Source of the DNA: JAQTRU01 sp041645555
GTDB lineage: Bacteria; Patescibacteriota; Patescibacteriia; Patescibacteriales; JAQTRU01
Length of the DNA stretch: 64,000 bases
Direction of reading: 5' to 3'
Assembly (NCBI GenBank): GCA_041645555.1
Contig: JBAZPX010000001.1
Coordinates: forward strand, 237,473-301,472
Under the pieces are notes generated by a model. It was not told the DNA's origin. It saw only the letters and a list, made by a program, of their open reading frames with translations, and did not search any database. Made by a program: the position numbers and the translations under genes. The number at the start of each line of letters is the position of its first letter. Within the stretch, counting starts at the first letter, position 1. This document shows, in pieces, positions 49,958-58,179 of this stretch.

Positions 49958-50698
49958 ATGAAAAAATTATTTTTATTAATTATAATTTTATTTATCTTCT
50001 CCGGCTGCGGCCAGAGTAAAACCGGCGAAATAACTGAGGAAAATGTGCTGAATAATATATCCGGCTATGATGACAGCGGGGTAGTGGAGAGAATAAATGA
50101 TATTAACGAAGGTATGACGCCAAAATTAAAGCCGTCAAAAAAATCGTCCGCGCCGGTTTCGTCTGATACTGGCAGCGCGTCAAATGAAATTCAGTTGGAA
50201 GACCTAGCTTCGCAAATAAGCCAGGCCGTGCTTAAAACCAATCTGGGTAATATTACCGTTGGTTTTTACGGGCAAGATTCGCCTTTAACCGTAAATAATT
50301 TTTTTAATTTAGCTAAGAAGGGATTTTATAATGGCACAAAATTTCACCGGGTCATAAAGAATTTTATGATTCAGGGAGGCGACCCATTAAGCAAGGACGA
50401 TGATTGGTCGAATGACGGCACGGGCGGGCCGGGTTATCAGTTCCAGGATGAGATTAACAGCCATAAATTAGTGCGAGGCAGTTTAGCCATGGCTAATTCC
50501 GGGCCCAACACCAACGGTTCACAGTTTTTTATTGTCACGGCCGAATCTACGCCCTGGCTTGACGGCAAGCACACTAATTTTGGTTATGTGGTAAGCGGGA
50601 TGGATATAATAGAAAAAATTGAGGCGGCGGAAGCTAATGAAAATGACCATCCCTTGCAAGATGTGGTAATTGAAAGTATTAATTTCATCGAAAATTGA
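49958..50698 (+). CDS. Cyclophilin-type peptidyl-prolyl isomerase, lipoprotein
   Basis: This 246-aa protein has a lipoprotein signal (MKKLFLLIIILFIFSGC, lipobox FSGC), a ~60-residue Ser/Lys linker and a cyclophilin domain. KTNLGNITVGFYGQDSPLTVNNFFNLAKKGFYNGTKFHRVIKNFMIQGGDP and ANSGPNTNGSQFFIVTAESTPWLDGKHTNFGYV contain the catalytic Arg, Gln and His of the family. It likely folds secreted proteins on the outer membrane face, which suits a cell exporting many Cys- and Pro-rich proteins. The 3' end lies 18 bp before tRNA-Ala. Confidence 0.92.
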   Translation: MKKLFLLIIILFIFSGCGQSKTGEITEENVLNNISGYDDSGVVERINDINEGMTPKLKPSKKSSAPVSSDTGSASNEIQLEDLASQISQAVLKTNLGNITVGFYGQDSPLTVNNFFNLAKKGFYNGTKFHRVIKNFMIQGGDPLSKDDDWSNDGTGGPGYQFQDEINSHKLVRGSLAMANSGPNTNGSQFFIVTAESTPWLDGKHTNFGYVVSGMDIIEKIEAAEANENDHPLQDVVIESINFIEN

Positions 50699-50716
50699 AA
50701 ATAGTAGTTTATTTCT

Positions 50717-50790
50717 GGGCCTATGGTCTAGTGGTATGACATCGCATTCGCATTGCGGAGGCGGCAGTTCGATTCTGCCTAGGTCCACCA
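50717..50790 (+). tRNA. tRNA-Ala (anticodon CGC)
   Basis: Acceptor GGGCCTA pairs with TAGGTCC (one G-T). D arm GTC/GAC, anticodon stem TCGCA/TGCGG with loop TTCGCAT, and T arm GGCAG-TTCGATT-CTGCC all fold. Anticodon CGC reads GCG. CCA is encoded, unlike the other two tRNAs. Confidence 0.9.
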
Positions 50791-50846
50791 ATAGTAATTT
50801 CAGATTGAAGATTTTAGATTTTAGATTTTTAATTAAATATAAAAAT

Positions 50847-51188
50847 ATGGAACAAGAAAAAAAACCAGAAATAGCAAAAGAAAAAAATTTTACCAAGGGT
50901 TTGTTTGAATTTTTAAAGGAATATTCCGTTATCGGTTTGGCCATCGGCGTGATTGTCGCCCAGATTTCAAAAGATCTGATTGATTCAATTGTTAAGGGTA
51001 TTTTTACGCCCCTTATTGATTTAATAGTGCCGGGAGAAAAATTTTCTAATTTGGCGTTTAACATTGCCGGAACGCGCTTCGATATCGGTACAATCATAAG
51101 TTCTTCGCTGACGTTTATAATTGTGATGGTAATTTTATATGTGGTGGTTAAAAAAATCCTAAAAAGGGAGGATTTGATAAAAAAATAA
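50847..51188 (+). CDS. mscL: Large-conductance mechanosensitive channel MscL
   Basis: This 113-aa inner-membrane channel opens under osmotic down-shock. TM1 YSVIGLAIGVIVAQISKDLIDSIVKGIFTPLI is the conserved gate region, and TM2 is ISSSLTFIIVMVILYVVVKKIL. The periplasmic loop is short and the C-terminus is abrupt. The frame opens at 50670, across tRNA-Ala; I choose ATG 50847 because TM1 follows at the usual distance. It lies between tRNA-Ala and tRNA-Pro. The GATTTTA heptamer tract at about 50805-50830 precedes it. Confidence 0.9.
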   Translation: MEQEKKPEIAKEKNFTKGLFEFLKEYSVIGLAIGVIVAQISKDLIDSIVKGIFTPLIDLIVPGEKFSNLAFNIAGTRFDIGTIISSSLTFIIVMVILYVVVKKILKREDLIKK

Positions 51189-51201
51189 AAAATTATTTTT
51201 C

Positions 51202-51271
51202 GGGCTGTGGTATAAAGGCTATTACGCACGCTTCGGGTGCGTGCAATCGCAGTTCAATTCTGCGCAGCCCG
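51202..51271 (+). tRNA. tRNA-Pro (anticodon CGG)
   Basis: Acceptor GGGCTGT pairs with GCAGCCC (one T-G). Anticodon stem CACGC/GCGTG with loop TTCGGGT (CGG anticodon, G37) and T arm CGCAG-TTCAATT-CTGCG. CCA is not encoded. Its last 17 bases plus one are repeated at 51369-51386. Confidence 0.88.
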
Positions 51272-51386
51272 ACAATTTGATTCCGGATGAGCGGATAGAT
51301 TAAGCAAGTTAGGTTTCCGCTCAGATCGCTGCGCGATTGAGCGGATCCGCTCGCGAAAGCCGAGCGGACAATTCTGCGCAGCCCGA
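51255..51386. repeat. Direct repeat of the tRNA-Pro 3' end, att-like
   Basis: CAATTCTGCGCAGCCCGA occurs at 51255-51272 (tRNA 3' end) and 51369-51386. The ~96 bp between contain several GAGCGGA/TCCGCTC inverted copies. It looks like an attachment-site duplication or a small insertion into the tRNA end. No integrase gene is present. Confidence 0.7.
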
Positions 51387-51425
51387 CTGATTAAACAATT
51401 TTTATTTAATTTATTGGCGGCCAAT

Positions 51426-53261
51426 ATGAGAGAAAGTTTTGGAAACCCCAGGTTCGGCGAAAATTTCAACCCGGACCAGACAAACCGAATGAATGTTTTG
51501 AAAAAGGACGAAAAGTTGCCTGAATATATTGATTTTTCCAGAGAAATAAGGGGTCTTTTAAAAACATCAATTGAAAAAGAGGGCTGGCCGCCTTGCCCGG
51601 AAAAAATTGAGAGGGTGGAAGAAATTTTTGAAAAGGCGGATGAAGCCGTGGCGGAGAAATGGGATAAATATGCTGGAGATTTTTTTGAAGATAAATGCCG
51701 TGAATGGGCGGAAGCGGCTGATGATCAGGAGACTAAAGAGTTAAGAGAAACGCTTTCGGACCGGGGCGAAATGGAAACTAATCTAAGGTTGCAGTATCTT
51801 GGCGGCATTGAAAAACTAAGGGACGTTAATCCTTCCGCTTGGCGGTCAATGATATTAGCTTCCTCCGAAAGGCAATTAGCCAAGGCGGTTTTGTTAAAAC
51901 GCTGGGCCAGGGAAATGCCGGAAGAAACTTTTAAAAAGATAGGAATTACCCGGGAGGAATTAGGCCTTTTTTTAGACGCGGCCGCTTTGTTAGGCAAATA
52001 TATTGACCAGGCTTATGTTAAACAGATAGAGTTGGCTGATGCTCCGGGCGGCTCTTCTAAAACTGAATTGACAGGAGAAGAAGGGGCTGAATATGTTTAT
52101 GACCTTCATACAGCCGACGGTGAAGCTCCGGACATAAAAACTTATAGTGAAGTTTTTCAATTTGAATGGTCCCGGCTGGTCGGAAGGATAGAAACTTTGG
52201 CCCAAAGAGTAGAAAAACTTATTCAAGAAGAAAAAATTCCTTCCTCCTATGAAGGTTTGCCGGGTTTTTTAAGAAAAATAGCGCAAGCTTATGGTTCAAA
52301 AGAAATTGGCCCAGAAAAGCTTGATGAAATGTGGGACAATTTAAATGCAAAAACCCAAGAGTTAGCTTTAGCCGGCTGCCCCTTAATGATTATCCCCCAG
52401 GGCAGCACCGAAGTGGCTCGTGAGGCGGAAAAAGTTGATATTGAACTGCGTTTGGCTTTTCAAAGTGAATATACGAAGAGATTAGAAAAACTAGTGGATG
52501 AATATAGGCTTATGGCTCAAGATGTTGTTGACTCAAACCAGAGCGTTTTAAGCGAGCGCTACGAAGTACCTCGTCAGATCTTGAATATCCAATACTTTTC
52601 TTTCGGTCCTAATTTAGCTTCTATTACCCAGGCGGAAACCGGAGAAGGATTTATTGCCAGCCACATTAACACTATTGCCGAATTGGCTAAAACTAAACAG
52701 ATTCCTCTTTTAGAAAAAGTTTTTCCTGGAGAAAAAGTAAACTCCGAAGGCTATAAAGAAGCGGCCATAATTGAAACCTCCCTTCATGAATTCGGCCACT
52801 CAATTATTTCCACTGATGACGAAAAAATTTATAAGAAAATGGGTTCGAGCAAAGCCGCTGACGTTATTGAAGAACTTAAAGCCGAGACTTTAGCCGCGAA
52901 ATTGCTGTGGGAGGGGCGCAGCCAAAACGACGAAATTTTAAGAAAACAGTTTCAGGCCAAAATTGGGACTATTTGCGATTATTTAAAGAATAAAACCGAG
53001 AAAGAAGAATATTACTACCCGGCTATTATTATGGTTCATGAACTGATTTCACAGGGAGTTATTGTGGAGAAAGAGGGAGCATATGAAATAGCGGATTATA
53101 AGAAAGGCGTGCAAGCGCTAGCCAATCTCGGCGCAGAGATTTTAGAAAAGTTTTATTTAAATGAAAAATCAAAACCGGCTGACGTTAAAGATTATTTTAA
53201 GCAGATTAAGAAGTTGGAGGAGGAAGAGGGTGTAAAAAAATTCATTGGAGCTTTAAAATAA
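51426..53261 (+). CDS. Putative zinc metalloprotease-like protein (HEFGH motif)
   Basis: I do not recognise a named family for this 611-aa protein. It is largely helical and charged, without signal peptide or membrane segment. Residues ~445-460 read AAIIETSLHEFGHSII, an HExxH zinc-protease motif in a helix. A distant Glu (EELKAETLAAKLLW, about 30 residues on) could be the third ligand, as in gluzincins. The C-terminal part has ALANLGAEILEKFYLNEKS. The frame opens at TTG 51414; ATG 51426 is preferred. It may be a cytoplasmic peptidase. It begins right after the tRNA-Pro repeat region, which raises the chance of recent gain. Confidence 0.6.
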   Translation: MRESFGNPRFGENFNPDQTNRMNVLKKDEKLPEYIDFSREIRGLLKTSIEKEGWPPCPEKIERVEEIFEKADEAVAEKWDKYAGDFFEDKCREWAEAADDQETKELRETLSDRGEMETNLRLQYLGGIEKLRDVNPSAWRSMILASSERQLAKAVLLKRWAREMPEETFKKIGITREELGLFLDAAALLGKYIDQAYVKQIELADAPGGSSKTELTGEEGAEYVYDLHTADGEAPDIKTYSEVFQFEWSRLVGRIETLAQRVEKLIQEEKIPSSYEGLPGFLRKIAQAYGSKEIGPEKLDEMWDNLNAKTQELALAGCPLMIIPQGSTEVAREAEKVDIELRLAFQSEYTKRLEKLVDEYRLMAQDVVDSNQSVLSERYEVPRQILNIQYFSFGPNLASITQAETGEGFIASHINTIAELAKTKQIPLLEKVFPGEKVNSEGYKEAAIIETSLHEFGHSIISTDDEKIYKKMGSSKAADVIEELKAETLAAKLLWEGRSQNDEILRKQFQAKIGTICDYLKNKTEKEEYYYPAIIMVHELISQGVIVEKEGAYEIADYKKGVQALANLGAEILEKFYLNEKSKPADVKDYFKQIKKLEEEEGVKKFIGALK

Positions 53262-53275
53262 AATTTCTCCAGGCA

Positions 53276-53926
53276 ATGAGTAAAATTATGGATAATAAAA
53301 GAATTACCCTACCTAAATTAAAAAGGTTATTTGATATTATTTTTTCTTTAGTTTTTTTGATAATTACTTTGCCGATTTCCGTCTTAATTTTAGCGGCTAT
53401 TTTTATTGAGCATATTTGCCGCGGCCACTGGCGAGCCCCTCTGTTTTATTGCGAAGAAAGAATTTCGCAGGGAAAAAAATTTAATCTCATAAAATTCAAC
53501 ATTTTTACCTCGGAAGTTTTTTATAAAGTAAAGGCGAGCCAGAAAATCGTCAATATAAAAGAGATTGAGCGAAACAGAAAAAATTTAATATTTACGGGTA
53601 AAATTATCCAAAGAGTTTATCTTGATGAATTGCCGCAGCTTTTTAATGTTTTAGCCGGCAATTTAAGTTTTGTCGGCCCCAGGCCGGTTAACCCGGAGAT
53701 TTATCAAAAGCTGTTAGCTAGAGGCATAAAAACTAAATCTTTAGTTAGAGCCGGCCTGACCGGCCCCTACCAATCCCATAAAGGCGAAGCGGGCGTTAAC
53801 CAAGATGAACTGGACGGGGAGTATATTAATTTCTGTTTGAATAATCCGGAATGGAAAATAGTGTTTCTTGATATAAAAATAATTTTGCGAACGTTCTTAA
53901 TAATTTTCAGAGCGCAAGGGATCTAG
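53276..53926 (+). CDS. Bacterial sugar transferase (phosphoglycosyl transferase)
   Basis: This 216-aa monotopic phosphoglycosyl transferase has a re-entrant helix (RLFDIIFSLVFLIITLPISVLILAAIFIE) and the catalytic core VYLDELPQLFNVLAGNLSFVGPRPVNPEI with its Asp-Glu dyad. VRAGLTGPYQSHKGE lies near the end. The KFRTM-type segment reads KFNIFT, which is divergent. It would attach a sugar-phosphate to undecaprenyl phosphate, a second initiating enzyme besides 18798, so the cell may make more than one lipid-linked glycan. An internal start at ATG 53288 (MDNKRITLPKLK) is possible. Confidence 0.87.
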   Translation: MSKIMDNKRITLPKLKRLFDIIFSLVFLIITLPISVLILAAIFIEHICRGHWRAPLFYCEERISQGKKFNLIKFNIFTSEVFYKVKASQKIVNIKEIERNRKNLIFTGKIIQRVYLDELPQLFNVLAGNLSFVGPRPVNPEIYQKLLARGIKTKSLVRAGLTGPYQSHKGEAGVNQDELDGEYINFCLNNPEWKIVFLDIKIILRTFLIIFRAQGI

Positions 53927-54002
53927 ATAGTTTTAATAAAAATAAAATTATTAACTTATCCCAAAAAAACCATACTAAGTGGGTTTGATGGGGCAAGAAT
54001 AT

Positions 54003-54620
54003 ATGAAAAAAAATTTTTTTATCATCGCTATTTTTATCTTGATTTTAATTATCGGTTTAAGTATCGGTTGGTCTTTAGGCAGGGACAAGAATAAAGGCGA
54101 TTCTTACGTCGGGCAGAGGGGGGTTGGCAACCAGGGACTAGGAGGGGCAGCCCAAGAAGATGAAATATTAAATAAAGACGGCTTTTCCGTAATGGTGCCA
54201 AAGGGCTGGAAAGAGGTGGCGGCTCCAACCGGCGTTTCCGCTATGGTGGTGAATGCCGGCGAGGAAATTACTGACCCGGCCTTACAGAAAATAAATTTCA
54301 AAAGTTATTATTCCGTTTCTTATGATACCTTAAAGGAAAGGACCCGTGAAGAATATATTACTTATATTAAAGACATGGTAAAGCAGTTTGCGCCGGATAT
54401 TATTTTTTCCGCGGAAGAGAGCTTTAAAATTAAAGACGGCGACGCTTATAGGCTAGAAGCGAATTTAACCCAACAAGGAGCTAATTTTAGAGTTCTTATC
54501 TTTTTGATTAGCGGCAAAAACGGTGATATTTGGAATATGTCTTTTAATTCCGGAGCGAATAATTGGGATAAGAACAAAGAGATATTTAGCAGGATTGCGG
54601 AGAGTTTCACCGCTAAATAA
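54003..54620 (+). CDS. Membrane-anchored secreted protein of unknown function
   Basis: This 205-aa protein has one N-terminal membrane segment (MKKNFFIIAIFILILIIGLSIGWSLG), a Gly-rich linker (VGQRGVGNQGLGGAAQ), and a beta-rich domain with FSVMVPKGWKEVAAPTGVSAMVVNA. Proteins starting with VPKGWKE-like strands resemble PsbP/DcrB-like or DUF1795-type folds. The likely site is the outer face of the membrane. The frame opens at 53979, but ATG 54003 starts the basic/hydrophobic signal. Confidence 0.65.
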   Translation: MKKNFFIIAIFILILIIGLSIGWSLGRDKNKGDSYVGQRGVGNQGLGGAAQEDEILNKDGFSVMVPKGWKEVAAPTGVSAMVVNAGEEITDPALQKINFKSYYSVSYDTLKERTREEYITYIKDMVKQFAPDIIFSAEESFKIKDGDAYRLEANLTQQGANFRVLIFLISGKNGDIWNMSFNSGANNWDKNKEIFSRIAESFTAK

Positions 54621-54626
54621 TTTTAT

Positions 54627-54890
54627 ATGTTGGCTGAATTTAAGAAAAAATTAGAGAAAGATGGCGCCTTATATTTAAAGATTAAAGCTAGGCCAGGGGC
54701 GGCTGGAACTGAAGTTAAGGAAATAATGGCTGATAAAACCGTTAAAATTAATATAGCGGCGCCAGCGGATAAGGGGAAAGCCAACCGCGAGCTCGTGAAA
54801 TTTTTGGCGGAAGAATTTGGAGTTAAGACTGGTGATGTTAAAATTATCAAAGGAGAAAAAGAAAAAATTAAAATAATTAAAATAAACTAA
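54627..54890 (+). CDS. DUF167 (YggU) family protein
   Basis: This 87-aa protein matches the YggU/DUF167 family, with KIKARPGAAGTEV, KINIAAPADKGKANRELVKFLAEEFGV and VKIIKGEKEKIKIIKI. The PADGKAN-like box is diagnostic. The structure is known but the function is not. It lies 6 bp after the secreted-protein gene and 5 bp before the half-MFS gene. Confidence 0.9.
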   Translation: MLAEFKKKLEKDGALYLKIKARPGAAGTEVKEIMADKTVKINIAAPADKGKANRELVKFLAEEFGVKTGDVKIIKGEKEKIKIIKIN

Positions 54891-54895
54891 AAAAT

Positions 54896-55534
54896 ATGAA
54901 TTTAGAAAAGCAAAAAAAAGAAAGTTATTTTACCTTAAGAAATATTAATACCGTGGTTAGATTTTTAACAATTTCGGATATCCTGATACTGAGCGGATTC
55001 GGCTTAATTTCTCCGATTTTTGCGGTTTTTATCGTGGATATAATAAAAGGAGGCAATCTGGAAGTGGTCGGCATTGCCTCGGCGGTTTATTTATTAACCA
55101 GAAGTTTAACCCAAATTCCGGCCGCCGCTATGGTTGATAAAATAAAGGGAGAGAAAGACGACTTTTGGTCTTTATTAATCGGTTCCTTGGTATTCAGCCT
55201 CGTACCTTTGGCTTATCTTTTTGTTTCTACGCCGATGGAGTTATATTTTGTCCAATTTATTTATGGTTTAGCTTCGGCCTTTACTTACCCGGCTTGGCTG
55301 GCAATTTTTACCCGCCATATAGACAGGGAACATGAGGGGGTAGAATGGGGAATTTATCAGACTTTAGTTGATTTAGGCGGAGCGGCTTCGGCTTCTTTGG
55401 GCGGATTTATGGCCTATCGGTTCGGCTTTAGCTTTTTGTTTGTATTAGTAAGTTTTATTTCTTTTATCGGGTCTTTTTTTCTATTTGGCATTTACAGAAA
55501 AATGAGAATTGGTTATATTATTTCCAAAAGATAA
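54896..55534 (+). CDS. Half-size major-facilitator-like membrane protein
   Basis: This 212-aa protein has six membrane segments and an MFS-like pattern (GGNLEVVGIASAVYLLTRSLTQIPAAAMVDKIKGEKDDFWSLLIGSLVFSL). Full MFS proteins have 12 helices, so it corresponds to the N-terminal half and would need to dimerise, or it is a remnant. No in-frame continuation is seen; the next gene, uppS, starts 14 bp on. Half-size MFS proteins are frequent in CPR genomes. The substrate is unknown. Confidence 0.75.
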   Translation: MNLEKQKKESYFTLRNINTVVRFLTISDILILSGFGLISPIFAVFIVDIIKGGNLEVVGIASAVYLLTRSLTQIPAAAMVDKIKGEKDDFWSLLIGSLVFSLVPLAYLFVSTPMELYFVQFIYGLASAFTYPAWLAIFTRHIDREHEGVEWGIYQTLVDLGGAASASLGGFMAYRFGFSFLFVLVSFISFIGSFFLFGIYRKMRIGYIISKR

Positions 55535-55547
55535 TACTTGGGATTTT

Positions 55548-56249
55548 ATGGAAGGAGAAAATCAAAAAAATATTCCTAAACACGTGGGAATTATTATGGA
55601 TGGCAACCGGCGCTGGGCGCGGGAAAGAAATTTGCCGACTTTTGAGGGGCATCTGGCCGGTTATGAAAAGATGCGGCAGGCGCCGGAGTGGTTTTTTTCG
55701 CGGGGAGTAAAAGTCCTTTCCGGTTTTGCTTTTTCCACGGAAAACTGGAATCGCAGCCAGGAAGAAGTTAATTATTTGATGAAATTATTGAAAAAAGCCA
55801 TTGATGAAGAAATAGAAGAAGTAAACAAAAAGGGCTATAAAATTTTAATTAGCGGCAAGATTGATGAACTCCCCGGGGATTTGCCTGGGAGCTGCCAGGA
55901 AGTTATGAATAAAACAAAAAATAATACCAAGGGAATTTTAAATATCTGCTTAAATTATGGCGGCCGGGCGGAAATCGTGGAAGCAGTGCGGAAAATGATA
56001 AAAAACAAAATAGAAGCCGAGCAGGTGCATGAGGGCTTAATAAAAAAATATTTGTATAACGGGGAATTGCCTGACCCGGATATAATCGTGCGGACTTCGG
56101 GCGAACAAAGATTGTCCGGGTTCCAACTTTGGCAAGGCGCTTATAGTGAATTATTTTTTATGGAAAAATACTGGCCGGAATTTGAAGAAAGCGACGTTGA
56201 TTTAATTATAGAGGAATATGCGAGTAGAAAAAGAAGATTTGGGAATTAA
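55548..56249 (+). CDS. uppS: Isoprenyl transferase (undecaprenyl diphosphate synthase)
   Basis: This 233-aa cis-prenyltransferase makes the C55 lipid carrier used by the phosphoglycosyl transferases in this window. KHVGIIMDGNRRWARE has the catalytic Asp, EGHLAGYE and FAFSTENWNRSQEEV are conserved, and VRTSGEQRLSGFQLWQGAYSELFF is the C-terminal signature. The frame extends to 55509; ATG 55548 starts the standard N-terminus. The stop TAA lies in the first TTAACTA heptamer of 56246-56273. Confidence 0.95.
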   Translation: MEGENQKNIPKHVGIIMDGNRRWARERNLPTFEGHLAGYEKMRQAPEWFFSRGVKVLSGFAFSTENWNRSQEEVNYLMKLLKKAIDEEIEEVNKKGYKILISGKIDELPGDLPGSCQEVMNKTKNNTKGILNICLNYGGRAEIVEAVRKMIKNKIEAEQVHEGLIKKYLYNGELPDPDIIVRTSGEQRLSGFQLWQGAYSELFFMEKYWPEFEESDVDLIIEEYASRKRRFGN

Positions 56250-56273
56250 CTATTAACTATTAACTATTAACTA
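56246..56273. repeat. Heptamer TTAACTA x4 at the uppS stop
   Basis: Four perfect copies. The first supplies the uppS stop codon. Confidence 0.85.
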
Positions 56274-56298
56274 TTAGCAATAAGAGAAGTATTAAATA

Positions 56299-56336
56299 GT
56301 TGTTAGGTACAATGCCTGGCGGCTTTTTATTTTTTT
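56299..56336 (+). terminator. Putative terminator after uppS
   Basis: GTTAGG...CCTGGC pair with two G-U pairs, followed by GGCTTTTTATTTTTTT. It is weak but positioned well. Confidence 0.45.
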
Positions 56337-56344
56337 GGTTTAAA

Positions 56345-56407
56345 TTGACTAATTTTAGATAAAATTTGTAGTATACTGTTGACTTTTTTATTAAATAATG
56401 CTATTAT
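56345..56407 (+). promoter_or_regulatory. Tandem promoters of the 56498 gene
   Basis: The main one is TTGACT (56379-56384), 17 bp, TATTAT (56402-56407) with an extended-10 TGC. An upstream candidate is TTGACT (56345-56350), 18 bp, TAGTAT (56369-56374). Confidence 0.65.
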
Positions 56408-56497
56408 ATAATATAAATATTATCGTTCATTTTGTAGCCCGCATATATAATTTATCCGCATTCATTCATAAACGAAGTTTTTCGGGAAGGAGTAGAA

Positions 56498-56851
56498 ATG
56501 AAGAACTTTCTTCTTGGCGTTTTAACGACTGCTGTCATTTTCGTGGCAGTGGTCATCCTGTTTCCGGATGTTCTCCGGACATCATCCGATCAGGATATGT
56601 ATGTTGACGAAGTGGGCGGGGTTTGGCTCCCCGTGGAGACCGCTCAAGGCGAAAAAAAAGTTTTTGTTTTCGCAAACGGGAAAAGTTTCGAATACATCGG
56701 AGCCAAAAAACCGGATGTGGCTTTTACCGCTGTTATCAAGGTAAAAGACGGCGGGCTATCCATCGAGTCTTTTAAGGAGGGTGAAGGTTTGACGCCAGTT
56801 GAGGAATTAAGCCCGAGACCCGATCCCTCCAAGCTCGTAATGTTGCAATGA
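56498..56851 (+). CDS. Secreted or membrane-anchored hypothetical protein, stand-alone unit
   Basis: This 117-aa protein has an N-terminal membrane or signal segment (FLLGVLTTAVIFVAVVILFPDVL) and a small beta-rich domain (VWLPVETAQGEKKVFVFANGKSFEYIGAK...FTAVIKVKDGGLSIESF). I do not recognise a family. It has a strong SD (GGAAGGAG 7 nt before ATG), a near-consensus promoter with 17-bp spacing, a ~90-nt leader and a private terminator. G+C is higher than in uppS and rarA on either side. It belongs to the recurring stand-alone class. Confidence 0.75.
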   Translation: MKNFLLGVLTTAVIFVAVVILFPDVLRTSSDQDMYVDEVGGVWLPVETAQGEKKVFVFANGKSFEYIGAKKPDVAFTAVIKVKDGGLSIESFKEGEGLTPVEELSPRPDPSKLVMLQ

Positions 56852-56905
56852 ATTAGAGGAATTCATTGCGGGGCTCACGCCTATCAGGTGTGAGCTTTTT
56901 TTATT
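56845..56905 (+). terminator. Terminator of the 56498 gene
   Basis: GCTCACGCCT-ATC-AGGTGTGAGC (10-bp stem with one G-U) then TTTTTTTATT. A second inverted repeat, CAATGAATT/AATTCATTG, lies just before it. Confidence 0.88.
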
Positions 56906-56938
56906 GAATTTTATTGTTATTTTTGCTAAGGTTAAGCT

Positions 56939-58171
56939 ATGGTAAACTTTAATAAAAATACACCTCTAGCGGACCGGATAAGGCCGGAAAAATTGGAAGA
57001 TTTTTTAGGGCAGGATGAAATTGTGGGAGAGGGGAAGTTATTGCGGCAGGCAATTACCGCCGACCGTTTGCCTTCCATAATTCTTTGGGGTCCGCCCGGA
57101 TCAGGCAAAACCACCCTAGCTTTTATTATTGCCAAACAGACCAAATCAGAGTTTGTCAGATTTAGCGCTGTCACCAGCGGCGTCAAGGATTTAAAAGAAG
57201 TCATTAAGCGGGCGGAAGAAAGCAAACGGTTAGGAAGAAATACTATTTTATTTATTGATGAAATTCACCGCTGGAACAAAGCCCAACAAGACGCTTTATT
57301 GCCGCACGTCGAAAAAGGCACGGTTGTTCTGATCGGCGCTACTACCGAAAATCCAAGCTTTGAAGTGCGAGGGGCTCTATTGTCCCGCTGCCGGGTGTTG
57401 GTTTTAAAACAGCTAGGCAGTGAAAATATTGTTGAAATCATCAATAGGGCTCTGAAAGACAAGAGAGACGGCTTGGGAAATTTTGGCATTAAAATGGATA
57501 AAAAATCTATAGACGCCCTGTCGCAGATGAGCAACGGCGACGCTCGCGTCGCTTTAAACGTTCTGGAATACGCCAGCTCTATAAGCAAAAAAATTACTTT
57601 TGATATAGTAAAGGAGGCTTTTCAAAAATCTTATCTTTTTTACGATAAAAACGGGGAAGAACATTATAATATAATTTCGGCCTTGCATAAATCAATGCGC
57701 GGCTCGGACCCGGATGGGGCTTTGTATTGGCTCGCCCGAATGCTGGAAGCCGGAGAAGACCCGCTTTACGTAGCGCGCCGGATAGTTCGTTTTGCCAGCG
57801 AAGATATTGGATTGGCCAATTCTCGCGCCCTGGAGCAGGCTGTGGCGGCCTACAATGCCTGCCATTTTATCGGGATGCCGGAATGTAACGTGATCTTGGC
57901 CCAAGCCGTTGTTTATATGGCTAAGTGCGAAAAATCTAATGATTTATACACGGCTTATGGCAAAGCCGCGGGAGATGTAAAAGAATACGGTAATTTGCCC
58001 GTGCCGCTTCATATTAGGAATGCAGAAACTGATTTAATGAAAGATTTAGGCTATGGCAAGGGCTATAAATACTCGCCGAATTATGGTTATAAAGAAAAGC
58101 AGGAATATTTACCGGAAGAATTGAAGGGGAAGAAATATCTTGAAAACGAAAAGCTAAAAGCTAAAAGCTAA
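56939..58171 (+). CDS. rarA: Replication-associated recombination protein A (AAA+ ATPase)
   Basis: This 410-aa AAA+ clamp-loader-like ATPase acts at stalled replication forks. PLADRIRPEKLEDFLGQDEIVGEGKLL is the typical RarA N-terminus. The Walker A is GPPGSGKTTLA, Walker B LFIDEIHRWNKAQQDALLPHVE, and sensor 1 IGATTENPSFEV. The C-terminal half has HYNIISALHKSMRGSDPDGALYWLARMLEAGEDPLYVARR. The last codons (ENEKLKAKS and the stop) are made of three AAAAGCT heptamers (58149-58169). It is otherwise of normal length. There is no SD. Confidence 0.95.
   Translation: MVNFNKNTPLADRIRPEKLEDFLGQDEIVGEGKLLRQAITADRLPSIILWGPPGSGKTTLAFIIAKQTKSEFVRFSAVTSGVKDLKEVIKRAEESKRLGRNTILFIDEIHRWNKAQQDALLPHVEKGTVVLIGATTENPSFEVRGALLSRCRVLVLKQLGSENIVEIINRALKDKRDGLGNFGIKMDKKSIDALSQMSNGDARVALNVLEYASSISKKITFDIVKEAFQKSYLFYDKNGEEHYNIISALHKSMRGSDPDGALYWLARMLEAGEDPLYVARRIVRFASEDIGLANSRALEQAVAAYNACHFIGMPECNVILAQAVVYMAKCEKSNDLYTAYGKAAGDVKEYGNLPVPLHIRNAETDLMKDLGYGKGYKYSPNYGYKEKQEYLPEELKGKKYLENEKLKAKS
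58149..58169. repeat. Heptamer AAAAGCT x3 at the rarA end
   Basis: Three perfect copies code for the last residues; the stop TAA begins at the final T of the third copy. Confidence 0.85.
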
Positions 58172-58179
58172 AAACATTT

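Noticed and set aside
50670..50846. ORF start upstream of mscL at 50670
   Set aside because: It would translate tRNA-Ala; MscL homology begins at ATG 50847.
54896..55534. Frameshifted full-length MFS gene
   Set aside because: No MFS-like continuation is seen in other frames after 55534; uppS follows at once. A half-size protein is the simpler reading.
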